Shown here piece after piece: positions 22,016 through 32,090 of a stretch of DNA of 64,000 bases. Below the pieces are notes generated by a model. That model had not been told where the DNA came from. It ran no database searches and saw only the letters and a program-made list of their open reading frames with translations. The translations under genes and the position numbers were made by a program. The stretch's first letter is position 1. The number at the start of each line of letters is the position of its first letter. Source of the DNA: Haliclona indistincta (lineage: Eukaryota > Porifera > Demospongiae > Haplosclerida > Chalinidae); the NCBI GenBank assembly GCA_964017065.1, contig OZ024789.1, positions 5,956,191 to 6,020,190 of the forward strand, read 5' to 3'.

Positions 22016-23039
22016 TATTTTATCATTGTATGTGTATTTGTTGAACAGAAATAGTTGATTTTAAGGTGGCAGTATACCGGTTTTATGAATATTAATGAAA
22101 GCACCAAAGCAGTGCTGATGCCTCGGTGTGCGTTCAGTCATAAAACTAAATGTTACATAAACATACACAAACAGAACTATCTACCATTCCATATAAACAC
22201 AGTAAACTATCCACCATTCTACAAACACGGCGACAGCTGCAGATGCATGTATACATGATTTCTCTACAGCAATCACAATGCAGTCCTTTGGGCCAGGGTA
22301 TATGCAATCAGACTATTGCAGTCACCACTTTTTGTTGTATTATATTATTCAAATTCATCAATTTGATTATTATTGTGAAGTTAGTTGGTGAAAGTTCATA
22401 CTCCTCACAGCAATCTAGTTCAACAACAATTCCCGCGCATTTTTCATAATGGCAATGTATTCCAATTAACTCTCACCCGGACACGCCTATCCAGCATGGT
22501 AGCACTAGCGAATTGCTCTTTATCTCTCCACTACTGTACTCTACTATCTACCACAAGGACAGATACATATCCTTCTTCACTATTATGGTCTCTCAAGGCG
22601 GGTTTAGCGGCACAGCAGCAGCCTCACGAGAACTCTAAGTATTGATGTTAGGAGAGAGTGCATGCTAGATCAGTCTCGTTTGAACTACGTACTGTAGCTT
22701 GTAGCCTCTGTGTTGCCTTCTCTGCTGAAACACTACCTCAGACAATCAACTAGACACGAGATTCATCACAGTAAGGTACGCTTGCCTCTCTTTCTGTCTG
22801 ATTCTCAGCTGTTTTTCATTCTCTTATTCAATGGATTTGGTACCTGTTCGCCTACTCCCACTTCGCCTACTCCCATTTTGCCTACTTACAGCCCCAAAGG
22901 GACGTTTTGCCTACTAGAAGTAAGCAAAACTAAACCCTAAACCCTAAACCTTCTCCTAACTGTGCAAAGTCGGGAGGGTGTCCTAAACCGGGCCTTCGGC
23001 CCTTGGTAAGCCTAAGGATCGTCGGGAGGGCAGTGGCGT

Positions 23040-23275
23040 ATCTACAGGGGGGCCTGGGGGGCACAGGCGCTCCCAACTAATGCTTGTGCCCTCCCAACTT
23101 TCAAATTCTACTGTGTATCTATAAGGGGTCTGGGGGGGCACAGGTCCCCTAACTAACACTTGTGCCCTCCCAACTTTCAAATTCTACTGTGTATCTATAA
23201 GGGGTCTGGGGGGGCACAGGTCCCCTAACTAACACTTGTGCCCTCCCAACTTCAAATCCTAGATCCGCCACTGCG
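23040..23275. repeat. Tandem repeat, about 76 bp unit, three copies
   Basis: Units share CTGTGTATCTATAAGGGGTC, then GGGGGGCACAGG and CTTGTGCCCTCCCAACTT. The first unit is diverged (ATCTACAGGGGGGCC); the last two are almost identical. The array begins GCAGTGGCGTATC and ends GATCCGCCACTGC, an inverted pair, so it may itself be a small element nested in the TIR element. Confidence 0.75.
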
Positions 23276-23394
23276 GGAGGGTCGTCCTAAACCGGGCCTT
23301 CGGCCCTGGCTAAAGATCGTCGAGAGGGTCGTCCTAAACAGGGCCTTCGTCCTTCACTGGATCTGCAAGCTGTCCCGACGATCGACTTAGTTAA

Positions 23395-23530
23395 AAAAAA
23401 CTTAAGTTTTCTGGGGAAAAAAATTAAAAATAATAAGTACTGAGCAGGAATCGAACCCTGAACATTTGCACTACAAGCCACTGCACTAAACCGCTGCACC
23501 ACCGGAACGAGCTGACCGACCAGTGCTATA
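23395..23530 (-). repeat. tRNA-derived SINE-like segment
   Basis: On the minus strand TGGTGCAGCGG (A-box-like) is followed about 40 bases later by GGTTCGATTCC, a perfect B-box consensus. After it come CAGTACTTATTATT and, shortly after, a run of eight T, which would end RNA polymerase III transcription. The acceptor stem of a real tRNA does not close, so I read this as a SINE head or tRNA pseudogene. Confidence 0.6.
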
Positions 23531-24844
23531 AACAAGCCATTATAGTGATTCTGTACGCGCGCGCGTAGATAATATAAGCCGCCAAAGGCGGCTTGCGTAG
23601 GCAAAACGTCCCTTTGGGGCTGTAAGTAGGCAAAATGGGAGTAGGCGAAGTGGGAGTAGGCAAACCGGTACTATCCCATTCAATGCTGTGTTCTTATTCC
23701 TTGTTCAATCCATGCAATCCTTGTGTGTTGTTCTAACATTGTTCATAAGTGTATTCAAAACATCCTTTAATTTGCTTCCCTGATTTTCAGTCGTAACTTA
23801 GTATTTTGATATGTTCTTGTCTCAATTACTGTGTGTCAGTCTCACTGACTCATTTCATACTTGTTCTGACTATCTTTTGTTTTCTTTGCTCAGAGCCGCG
23901 GTTGCTATTTTAGACTCATTCCATTTCAAAGTAACAGAAGAGCATCAAGACAGTGAACCACCAGCTGAGCAACAAGAGGAGGAAGAAGACAATACAATGG
24001 AGCTGACTACCTCAGAGGATCCACTCCACTATACTCAACACCATCCTACCTGGTCTGGAGTCAAGTCTTACTAAAGAGGTACTAACTATAGAATCTCAAT
24101 TTAGTACTTGTACTATAGCAGCCGTTGAAACCTAGTTTTCGACTTCTAGCTAGTGTGCCTTTTCATATGTGAACCAAAGTGAAAAATACTGAACTATTAT
24201 TAATGATGTGTGATCTGTTTGTAGTCAGAGTACAAGTTTACTCATCACAAGGCTGCAGAGGTGAATGAAGAGGCTGAGATGCTGAGGGTACTAGTTGCTA
24301 TGGTACTAGTGACTAAGCTCCTCCTCACTCTACCTGAGTCCTCTCTCCATGATGCCTATCTACCAGTGTAAGTGAGTATGTGACAGTGTGTATATGTGAT
24401 GGTGTATTTATGTGATGGTGTGCATGAGTGTGACAGTGTGATGGTGTGTGTGTGTAGGTTGTTGTTGAAGGTGTGTAAGACTCTCAAGAATCGTAGTCGT
24501 GATGTGAGAGCTGTTGCTAGAGACACACTGCTGAAGATGGCTCACTCTCTGGGCCCACGCTATCTGCAGTTGACTGTGAAAGAGCTAAAGGAATCTTGAA
24601 CAAGAGGCTATCTGGTGAGAGAGATAGTCAATCTTTGTAGAAAACATTGAGCAGTCAAAGTTTTATGAATTTGAAATTATATTTTTCTTAATTAGCTTCA
24701 TGTACTGGCGTACACTATCCATCACTTGCTGGAGGGACTCAGCCTCATTCTGAAACCAGGAGACTTGGACTCAAGCCAAGACCTCTTCATCCAGGTATTG
24801 TCATGACATTATTTTTCGTCAGCTCTATCTCCTTCCTTCCTCAT

Positions 24845-24909
24845 TCACTCACTTTCTCACTCTCTCTCTCCCTCCCTCCCTCACTCTCTCCCTCTCTCCC
24901 TCACACCCT

Positions 24910-24962
<53 letters not shown>

Positions 24963-25025
24963 CCTCCCTCTCTCTCTCCCTCCCTCCCTCCCTCCCTCCC
25001 TCCCTCCCTCCCTCCCTCCCTCCCT

Positions 25026-25074
<49 letters not shown>

Positions 25075-25104
25075 CCCCTCTCTCTCTCACTCTCTCTCTC
25101 TCAG
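24845..25104 (+). repeat. Pyrimidine microsatellite, (CT)n and (CCCT)n
   Basis: An uninterrupted run of C and T on the plus strand, apart from a few A, that ends directly in the AG acceptor of a UTP20 exon. A second (CT)n tract is at 25301-25335. Protein-like frames of Leu, Ser and Pro across it are not genes. Confidence 0.95.
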
Positions 25105-25294
25105 GTGTTGTTGGATGATGTGTTTGGTACACCAGCTGAGGAGAGGGAAGCAGTAGTGTTCAAGGTTCCTGAGAGCCACTCTCCACAAAGCTTGAACTCA
25201 TTTTAGCTACTGACTCGTTTTCTCTCACCATATAGCTCTCTGTTTCCTTCTCTACTAGAACCAGTCAAAGATGTGTGCTTGTGTGTGTCTGTCT

Positions 25295-25338
<44 letters not shown>

Positions 25339-26816
25339 CATTTCTGCTCTAAAGTAGCTGCACTGGTAGAGGAGGTGTTTCGTAGAGCAGGCTATGGTGT
25401 GTTGAAGAACACATCATTCACAGTAGAGACTGTGTTTATGTATAGACTACTCAACAATACTGTAGCTCAACAAACAAGGTATGTGACAGCCTCACAACCA
25501 GACCATATTGGACAGGTAGACCGTACACACACACGAGTCAGCATGCCAGGCTATTTAAGTTTGAGAGTTGTCTAGTGGCCTACTTCAGTGTTCTTGTTAG
25601 GCTGTTTTTGAGCGGTGCTGTACCACTTGATTATGGTAATGCACCACTTGAATTCTCAATAATATGATCTATTTTGAGGTTATTTTGTGCTTAAAATCAG
25701 TTACAGACTGTAGCCATTCCAAAAGTGCTAATTTTTGGCTAAAGTATGTGCCTGCACCACTTGAATGTTCAATCCTGGAGAACACTGACCTGCTCACGTC
25801 CTGGCAGTGGCCTGTAACAATATTTTCTCATCCTCAGACCCAAACCAGGTCCTCTGGTGTCTAGTGCAGTAGCTCGGTCTCGTCCTCCTGACTGTAGACT
25901 CCTCTCTCCCAACCCATCACGTATCAAGCCATGCAGGACAGCAGCAGCATCAGCTGAAGGCAGTGTTCCTGGTCACATCAGCACCATCACTATGGGCTTT
26001 GGTCTACATGTTAGTAGCAGTACAGTATGATCATATTGTATCACTCACTACATAGCTTCTCCACTCCACTCTCAAGAGAGCTACTAGCAAGATGGACTTA
26101 TCCTCAGTTCAGACCCTACTGGAGATGCTGGACCCATTTGTACCACTCCTCACTAACTCATTGACCAGCTCACAAAATGTCAAGCTACTCTCTCGCTCGC
26201 TCCACTGTGTGTCTGCTCTGCTGCGCCTTCCTCTACCAGCTCTTGAGGAGAACATTGCCACTATTACTACACACATGTTTGAGATACTGCAGAAATATGC
26301 TCGCTTTGGTTCAGTTGGAGCTATCAGAGAATTGATCTTTGCTGCTTTTAAGGTGAGTTTGTAGCTTGATGGAGCGGCCTAGTCAGTAACAGGTGTTGTC
26401 TCTGCGTGTTATAGGCAGTGACCACTATCCTTCAGTACTGCACTGATCACACTATCACTGAGAGTGAATTAAAGATACTCCTCTCATTGATTGAGGAGGA
26501 TATTCATGGCTACCTGTACCAGCGACAGAGCACAGAGTATCCACTGCTCAAGGTGAGCTAGCTACACTAGCATCATGTGACCTAGCTGCTGTGTGTAGGC
26601 CATATTGAGCAGGAAGCTGGTAGTGAAGGAGATGTATGATGTGATGATGAAGGTATCAGAGCAGTGTGTGTCAGCTGATAGTGAGACAGTGCGTGGACAT
26701 GCTCGTCAAGTGAGCTAGCAGCCTCCTCATGTACCAGGGAAAGAGACTCAACAAATACTTGGATTTCTTTGTCGCTAATTTGAAATTAGTATGGCTTATG
26801 GAGTTTGTACTTTATG

Positions 26817-27555
26817 TCTCCCTCCCTTCCTCTCCCTCCTCCCTTGCTCTTCCTCATCCCTCTCCCTCCTTCTCCCTCCCTCCCTCTCCCTCCCTCCCTC
26901 CTTCTCTCTCTCTCTAGCTATGATAATCATTCTGGTCGTGACTTGTGAGTCAGTGATAAAATTATTGACTCTAGTCTTCACTAAAATTAATTTCCTGAGG
27001 TGACTAGTGGCGAATGCATTTCTCCCTCCCTCCCTTTCTTCCTCTCTCTCCCTTCCTCCCTCCCTTCCTTCTTCCCTCTCCCTCCCTCCCTTCTTCCCTC
27101 TCCCTCCCTCCCTCCCTTCTTCTCCCTCCCTCCCTTCCTCCCTCTCCCTTCTTCCCTCCCTCCCTTCCTCCCTCCCTCCCTCCCTCCCTCCCTTCCTCCC
27201 TCCCTCCCTCCCTCCCTCCCTCCCTCCCTTCCTCCCTCCCTCCCTCCCTCCCTCCCTTCCTTCCTCCCTCCCTTCCCTTCCTTCCTCCCTCCCTTCCTTC
27301 CTCCCTCTCCCTTCCTCCCTCTCCCTTCCTCTCTCTCTCTCCCTCCCTCTCTCCCTCTCTCTCCCTCTCTCTCCCTCTCTCTCCCTCTCTCTCCCTCTCT
27401 CTCCCTCCCTCCTCTCTCTCTCCCTCCCTCCCCCCTCTCTCTCTCTCCCTCCCTCCCTCCCTCCCACCTCTCTCTCTCCCTCCCTCTCTCTCTCTCTCCC
27501 TTCCTCTCTCTCTCTCTCCTTCCCTCCCTCCCTCCCTCCCTACCTCTCTCTATCT
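26817..27555 (+). repeat. Pyrimidine microsatellites, (CCCT)n with CCTT and CT variants
   Basis: Two tracts, 26817-26914 and 27018-27555, separated by about 100 bp of ordinary sequence. The second is over 500 bp of nearly pure pyrimidine and abuts the splice acceptor at 27561-27562. Local subunits of 4, 8 and 12 bp show repeated slippage. All long frames here (Leu-Pro-Ser repeats) are artefacts. Confidence 0.95.
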
Positions 27556-27856
27556 ACCACAGAGGCTCCTTCATCGTAATGCTGGCTATCTCTTTGTTCC
27601 TCTGGCTACTCAAATGATCAATGATTCTTCACCATATTGTCGGCAAATGGCAGCAGAGTCTATCAAGGCGCTACTACAGAGAGTGAGTCACCATCATGTG
27701 ATGAGGTGTTGAAGTGTGTTATGTGACTCTAGGTTGGTAAAGAGAAGAGGAACGAGATTGCTATCATGATAGAGGACTGGTTTATTCATGATAATGTGAG
27801 TTTGTGTAGCATGCAGTCGTTGGGAGGAGCCATGTGGTATAATGTGTGTGTCTGGA

Positions 27857-29104
27857 TGTGGTGGTTCAACTGTAGCTTATAGTCACCTAACAAACAAGTG
27901 AGCTATGTTAGAGCTGCAAGATGATACCATATTGTTCCTGCCCACCCATTTGTGTCTGTAAAACAGGTACCTCGTTTTGTAATGTGTACTACTAGCTAGC
28001 TGTCTATCAACTGTACATTAGAACTGTACGTAGAACTTTGGGTGCCACATTTGCCCCACGGGCTTATAGAAATAACGACTGTGCTATAGGTTGGTCCATA
28101 TAGCACCAGCTCACAGCAGCTGCTCAACTAGTGCACTGTGGGTGCCCATGGTGTACGTGTGACCCGGACTTGAGGCAATGAAATATTTTGCTTTTTTGCT
28201 AGTAGTGTCTAGTGACGAACCTTGGAAGCCACTAAAACAAAGCACTGATAGTTGTAGAATAGTGATGTTTTTTAACCCGTAACGCAGATGTATTTGAAAT
28301 TTCTGGATCACATTCTTTTCTTCATCTGTTCAGACGTTGCCATAGCGATGGATGAGCAGGGACTAGGTGAATGGGTGAGCAAGATGTTGCCACCTCTGTA
28401 CAAGAACTCAGTACAGCAGGTGATGTGATGAGCAGGTAAGAGACTGCTGATGGTGCATCTGTGGGTGATATGTAACTGTAGTGGAAGGCCTGGGTACGAG
28501 GCTAGATCTAGCTTGTAATATCTGTTGCTGTCTGGACCAAGAGAAGAACAGCACTTCAGGTATACACTACTGCTAAAATTAATTTTAACTGCTCAAAAAT
28601 TAAAATTAACTGCACTAACAATACTTTACCAGTGAAGTCACTAGTGGATCCTCATTCTTCTCAACTCTCCTCACTGCAGGCAGTCACTGATCCAGAGAGA
28701 AGCGTGAGATGCAAGCATCGTAAACACTTGCTAAAGTGGGAAGCTAGGAAGAGGAAAAGTGTTTGTAAACCAGCTGCTCAGGCTCACTATAGTCCATTCT
28801 TAGTGAAGAGAGTCAAACAATAATAGTGTGTTAGTGTGATCATCTGATGATATGATGTGATGATCAGTCAATTGATCGAGTTGATTGTGATGGTTTGGTA
28901 CTGAGTGTTCCAACAGAGACTGCACTGTCAGCTGATAGTAGGTGGAGCTCATCTAGTAATGAGATTCACAGCATTAATGAATTTAGTTTAGCTCCACCCA
29001 TTCCTGTGGGATTCTTCACGTATCCTTTCTTCTCTGACATACATGTATACCCTGTCTGATCTTGCTCTTGATTGTGGCCGCCGTTACATGCAGCTGATAC
29101 TGTG
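27857..29104 (+). repeat. Segmental duplication unit 2, left part
   Basis: Matches 13116-14776 (UTP20 3' exons, spacer and the block upstream of the Kelch gene) and is continued after the transposon at 35941. The stretch equivalent to about 13826-14300 of unit 1 is largely absent here (28561-28615), so unit 1 carries extra sequence or unit 2 a deletion. Confidence 0.88.
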
Positions 29105-29118
29105 CCCTAGTCGAAATC

Positions 29119-29585
29119 AGGTACATGTAACATGCATGTCACATGCAAATTGCATCCAATAACATGCAATGATTGGCATGCATGTATTTTGCATGTCTAA
29201 ATTAAATGTTATTTGCATGTTTCATGTAACATGCAGGGATTTGGGACGTTTTCCATTGATGTTACATGCATGTCTCTGCATGTTACCTACCATGCATGTC
29301 ACTAGCATGGCACATGCATGCCTTTACATGCATGTGCTATGCTTGTTGTCATACTAGGGACATGCATGTGACATGCTAGTGACATGCATGTGCTATGCTA
29401 GTAACATGCTAATGACATGCTAGTAACATGCTAGTAACATGCATGTGCTATGCTAGTAACATGCTAATGACATGCTAGTAACATGCTAGTAACATGCTAG
29501 TGACATGCTAGTAACATGCTAGTGACATGCTAGTAACATGCATGTGCTATGCTAGTAACATGCTAGTGACATGTATGCAGCATGC
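29119..29585. repeat. Left subterminal repeats of the CACTA-like element
   Basis: Many copies of ACATGCTAGT and ACATGCATG, mostly spaced 11-22 bp. Such arrays bind transposase accessory protein in plant CACTA elements; here that role is inferred. The right end (about 35512-35930) has a matching array with a period of about 60 bp around AACATGCATGATACAGTCTG. Confidence 0.85.
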
Positions 29586-29706
29586 ATTTGAATGATTAAT
29601 AAGTTAATAAAGATAATAATAATAAATTATTATTATTATTTTGTATAATGTATGTGTATATAATTATGCCCTAGCTTGTCTATATTACTGTTAGCTGCTA
29701 TCATCT

Positions 29707-31904
29707 CTAGTCCTTCTTCATCAATTTCCTTCTCTCCTCCCCACACTTGTTGGTCAGGTCCCTCTTGAGGTCATTGACTGAACATGTCCGGAACTTGGCT
29801 ATGCAGTATTCTAAAGAATAATGGTATTATAATATTATTATATAATCATCATTGAATGTTGTTGTATACTTACTGAATATGACAGTCGTAATGGTATCGT
29901 TGAGGCCCCTCTTTGCGGAACACCCAGCTAGCCGTTCCGGTGTGTAAAACACACCTATGAGGGACCGCATCAGTCCTGTCGGTGTGGGTTTGGAGCTCTG
30001 CTCCGCATGCTCCAAATCCACAAACCTTAGAAACACGCCATAGCCTTCAACCAACTCTCGTTTCTGTTTGTAATGATACAAAATAATAACAATTTTATAC
30101 TTGCTATTCTTACTCCCTCTCCAGCTTTGAAGGCTTCCTGTTCCATGGCTAAGTCTGCAGTGTTAACTGAGTATTTGTACTTGCCTGCCGATAGGCTAAG
30201 TACTCCTTCACCTCCAGGACCATGGCCAGTCTTAGCAGTCTTATTCTGTTATTAAAGGAATTATTAATTTTATTATTATTTTTACAACATATCACAGTCT
30301 TATTTAAAATTACATTTGTATATATTTTTTTCTTCTTTACTTTACTCGCTTGCCCTGTTATTGTCATGACTATTATGTATTAATTTTGCTGCACTTTTAC
30401 ACAACATAATTATTTTTATTGAGAACATTTTACGTGCAGTATAGGTGTCACAATCAATGTATACAAAGCGGCATGTTGTAAACATGTTGTATTTCTACTA
30501 ATTGTTTTCTAATGCAATAGTTGGTGGCTATGGTACGGTAACCACAGTATAATAATTATTATGAAAATAGAGAATAATCAAGAGGCGATTCTTGGTTATG
30601 TGGTCGGAATAAGGTTGTGCAAATGCAATTTTAGGTTTTCACCTTGCTAAACTAGCAGCTTCTATTAGTTATACTAGATGCATTTACCTTCTCAAAATGT
30701 AAAAGTCCCAAGGATTCAAGAATTGCTTCGTTCTCCTTTTTGTTCTCAGCAATCTTTTGCTCATACTCACATAGACCGTGACTCTCATCCTGTAGTTTCA
30801 TTATAATGTGTATAGTGTTATTGTGGATCTATACTCACTTCAATGATACTCTCATCGCTGTCAGTACTAGTATCATCGCTTGGACTGACATTCCTTGGAA
30901 TGCCGACTGGTATAATTGTATCTGATACTGGTACTGGTACTGCATCAGACTGGGAGGAATCCGTGTAGTAGTCAACAATGCTTTTAAGCATTGCTACTCC
31001 TGCCTTTGTAGCTTTTGGTAAACCTATTATAATCAGCAAAATAATAATTATTATTATTATTTACTACTTTCATGCATCGACTAAAACACACCAGTTTGTG
31101 GCACCAGTAAAGCCTCTCGTTGGAGTTGGTGTATCTGTGCCTTCTTGGCACAGATGGCAGCCTGTAGGTCTTCAACAGTAGATCTTAACTCGGCAATCTT
31201 GTCGTCCTTCTCTCCACACTTTGTGCATGGAATTATTTCAGACAAAATGGCATCAGCCATTGAGTCTGTAGCTGTATCCTTCGCCTTTTTATTTTCATTA
31301 GTTTTTTTTGTTTTTTTTTGAGGATTTTGGGCAGCAGATTTTTTTTCAGTCTTCTTTTGTTGCCGCTTTTTGGGTAGCAATTGTGGCAAGGTTGGTGGGA
31401 GAGGTGGTGGCGATGGTGTGCCCATAGACATAGCTAGTTCCTCTAGCTCTTGTTTGGAATCTATACAGTATAAGCATGTATATAATACATTGCATTATTG
31501 AATGAGACTGAATTAGACCTTTAGACTTACTTGCCGCTACTGTATAGGCATGCAAGCTACCTCACTATAAAGCCCCATGCACACTGTATATACTGTAAAT
31601 TGTTCCAAGCGCAAAAGCGCGCTAAAATACTATGCACTGAGAGACTCACTTAAAGCTACATTGAACTTGTTAAATAAATTAACTATATTCAATATGGCTT
31701 CAATGTAGATTGCGTGGGTTAGCTAGCCGTACCTGACACTCCGAGGATTTTGACACGGTACTTGTTCGATTTCCTCTTCCAATAGCACACTCCGTCTATA
31801 GGAAGAGGTTCGTCAACGGGAAGTGAACTTGGTTCCAGCACCCAAGAAACTGGAGCAATGGAAATTTCTGCTTCTTCTACCCACTTCACTAGAACAAAAC
31901 TCAT
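29707..31904 (-). CDS. Transposon-encoded coiled-coil and BEN-domain protein
   Basis: Eight exons join in phase to 420 aa: 31904-31733, 31539-31531 (a 9 nt microexon), 31460-31092, 31023-30839, 30789-30688, 30245-30114, 30063-29874, 29810-29707 (stop TAG). The N-terminus (MSFVLVKWVEE ... KYRVKILGVS) resembles the start of animal BEN-domain proteins. Residues about 62-110 are Pro- and Lys-rich (likely nuclear localisation), followed by a CxxC and coiled coil (KDDKIAELRSTVEDLQAAI). The end, about residues 335-415, fits a BEN domain: LMRSLIGVFYTPERLAGCSA, then KFRTCSVNDLKRDLTNKC. BEN domains bind DNA or chromatin proteins. It is transcribed divergently from the transposase and may bind the subterminal repeats (inference). 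Confidence 0.75.
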
Positions 31905-32090
31905 AGCTAGAGATGTTGTACACTGGCGCAGCAAACAAACAGTTAGTGCAGCTGCATTCGATTGACCGCGCGCGCGCAAATACCGTTAAACTTCGCGCGC
32001 GCGCGCGAATCATGGGTCAGTACAGCTAGCTAGCTAGTTATATAGCGCGCTTCAAAGAGCTCATGCAGACGATCTGGTGATAAAAAAGTC
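31905..32090. promoter_or_regulatory. Bidirectional promoter region of the transposon with CG alternating tracts
   Basis: The 186 bp between the two divergent ATGs contains two alternating purine-pyrimidine tracts, CGCGCGCGCGC (about 31967-31977) and a longer one at about 31994-32008, plus GCTAGCTAGCTAG. It must hold both start regions. Alternating CG can adopt Z-DNA and is unusual against the AT-rich surroundings. Confidence 0.6.

Larger units (their letters stand above)
13116..22640 (+). repeat. Segmental duplication unit 1 (UTP20 3' end + Kelch-GTPase-Death)
   Basis: Starting at TGTGGTGGTTCAACTGTAGC, this block matches 27857-29104 plus 35941-43090, and in part 60720-64000. Introns and spacers align as well as exons. 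The non-coding tail (about 22318-22600, with TTCATCAATTTGATTATTATTGTG and CGGACACGCCTATCCAGCATGG) matches about 42864-43090. Element insertions differ between copies. Confidence 0.88.
22841..23671. mobile_element. TIR element with 75 bp ends (GCCTACTCCC repeats)
   Basis: Ends 22841-22915 and 23597-23671 are near-perfect inverted repeats made of short direct repeats (GCCTACTCCC, then CTTACAGCCCCAAAGGGACG). ATTCAATG occurs a few bases outside each end and could be a target duplication with slack. The inside holds a CCCTAAA tract (22926-22950), GGGCCTTCGG blocks shared with the element at 6852-8023, a short tandem repeat and a tRNA-derived SINE-like segment. No transposase frame is visible, so it looks non-autonomous. 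Confidence 0.8.
23894..28823 (+). pseudogene. UTP20: UTP20 (small-subunit processome HEAT protein), disabled copy
   Basis: Exons recognised: 23894-24078, 24225-24367, 24458-24614, 24696-24794, about 25106-25283, 25355-25478, 25838-26009, 26056-26352, 26415-26552, 26599-26709, 27563-27682, 27733-27795, then 3' exons near 28340-28437 and 28680-28823. Family signatures include HKAAEVNEEAEMLRV, GPRYLQLTVKEL, LHVLAYTIHHLLE, LKPGDLDS, FVPLATQMINDSS and the C-terminal AVTDPE motif. UTP20 scaffolds early 18S rRNA processing in the nucleolus. Lesions: a frame change within the first exon, TGA at 24597-24599 between KELKES and TRGYL, TAG at about 25204 after LNSF, a one-base loss near 28406, and TG instead of AG at the acceptor before 28517. 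Long polypyrimidine repeats fill the introns. The normal protein exceeds 2500 aa, so only the C-terminal third or so is here. Assembly errors could mimic some lesions. Confidence 0.82.

Noticed and set aside
24803..25156. Ser/Leu/Pro-rich and Arg/Glu-rich frames
   Set aside because: Translations of CT and CCCT microsatellites in introns; no codon structure.
26791..27712. Three long Leu-Pro-Ser frames and an antisense Gly-Arg-Glu frame
   Set aside because: Same polypyrimidine repeat read in all frames; only the last 120 bases (27563-27682) are a real exon of UTP20.
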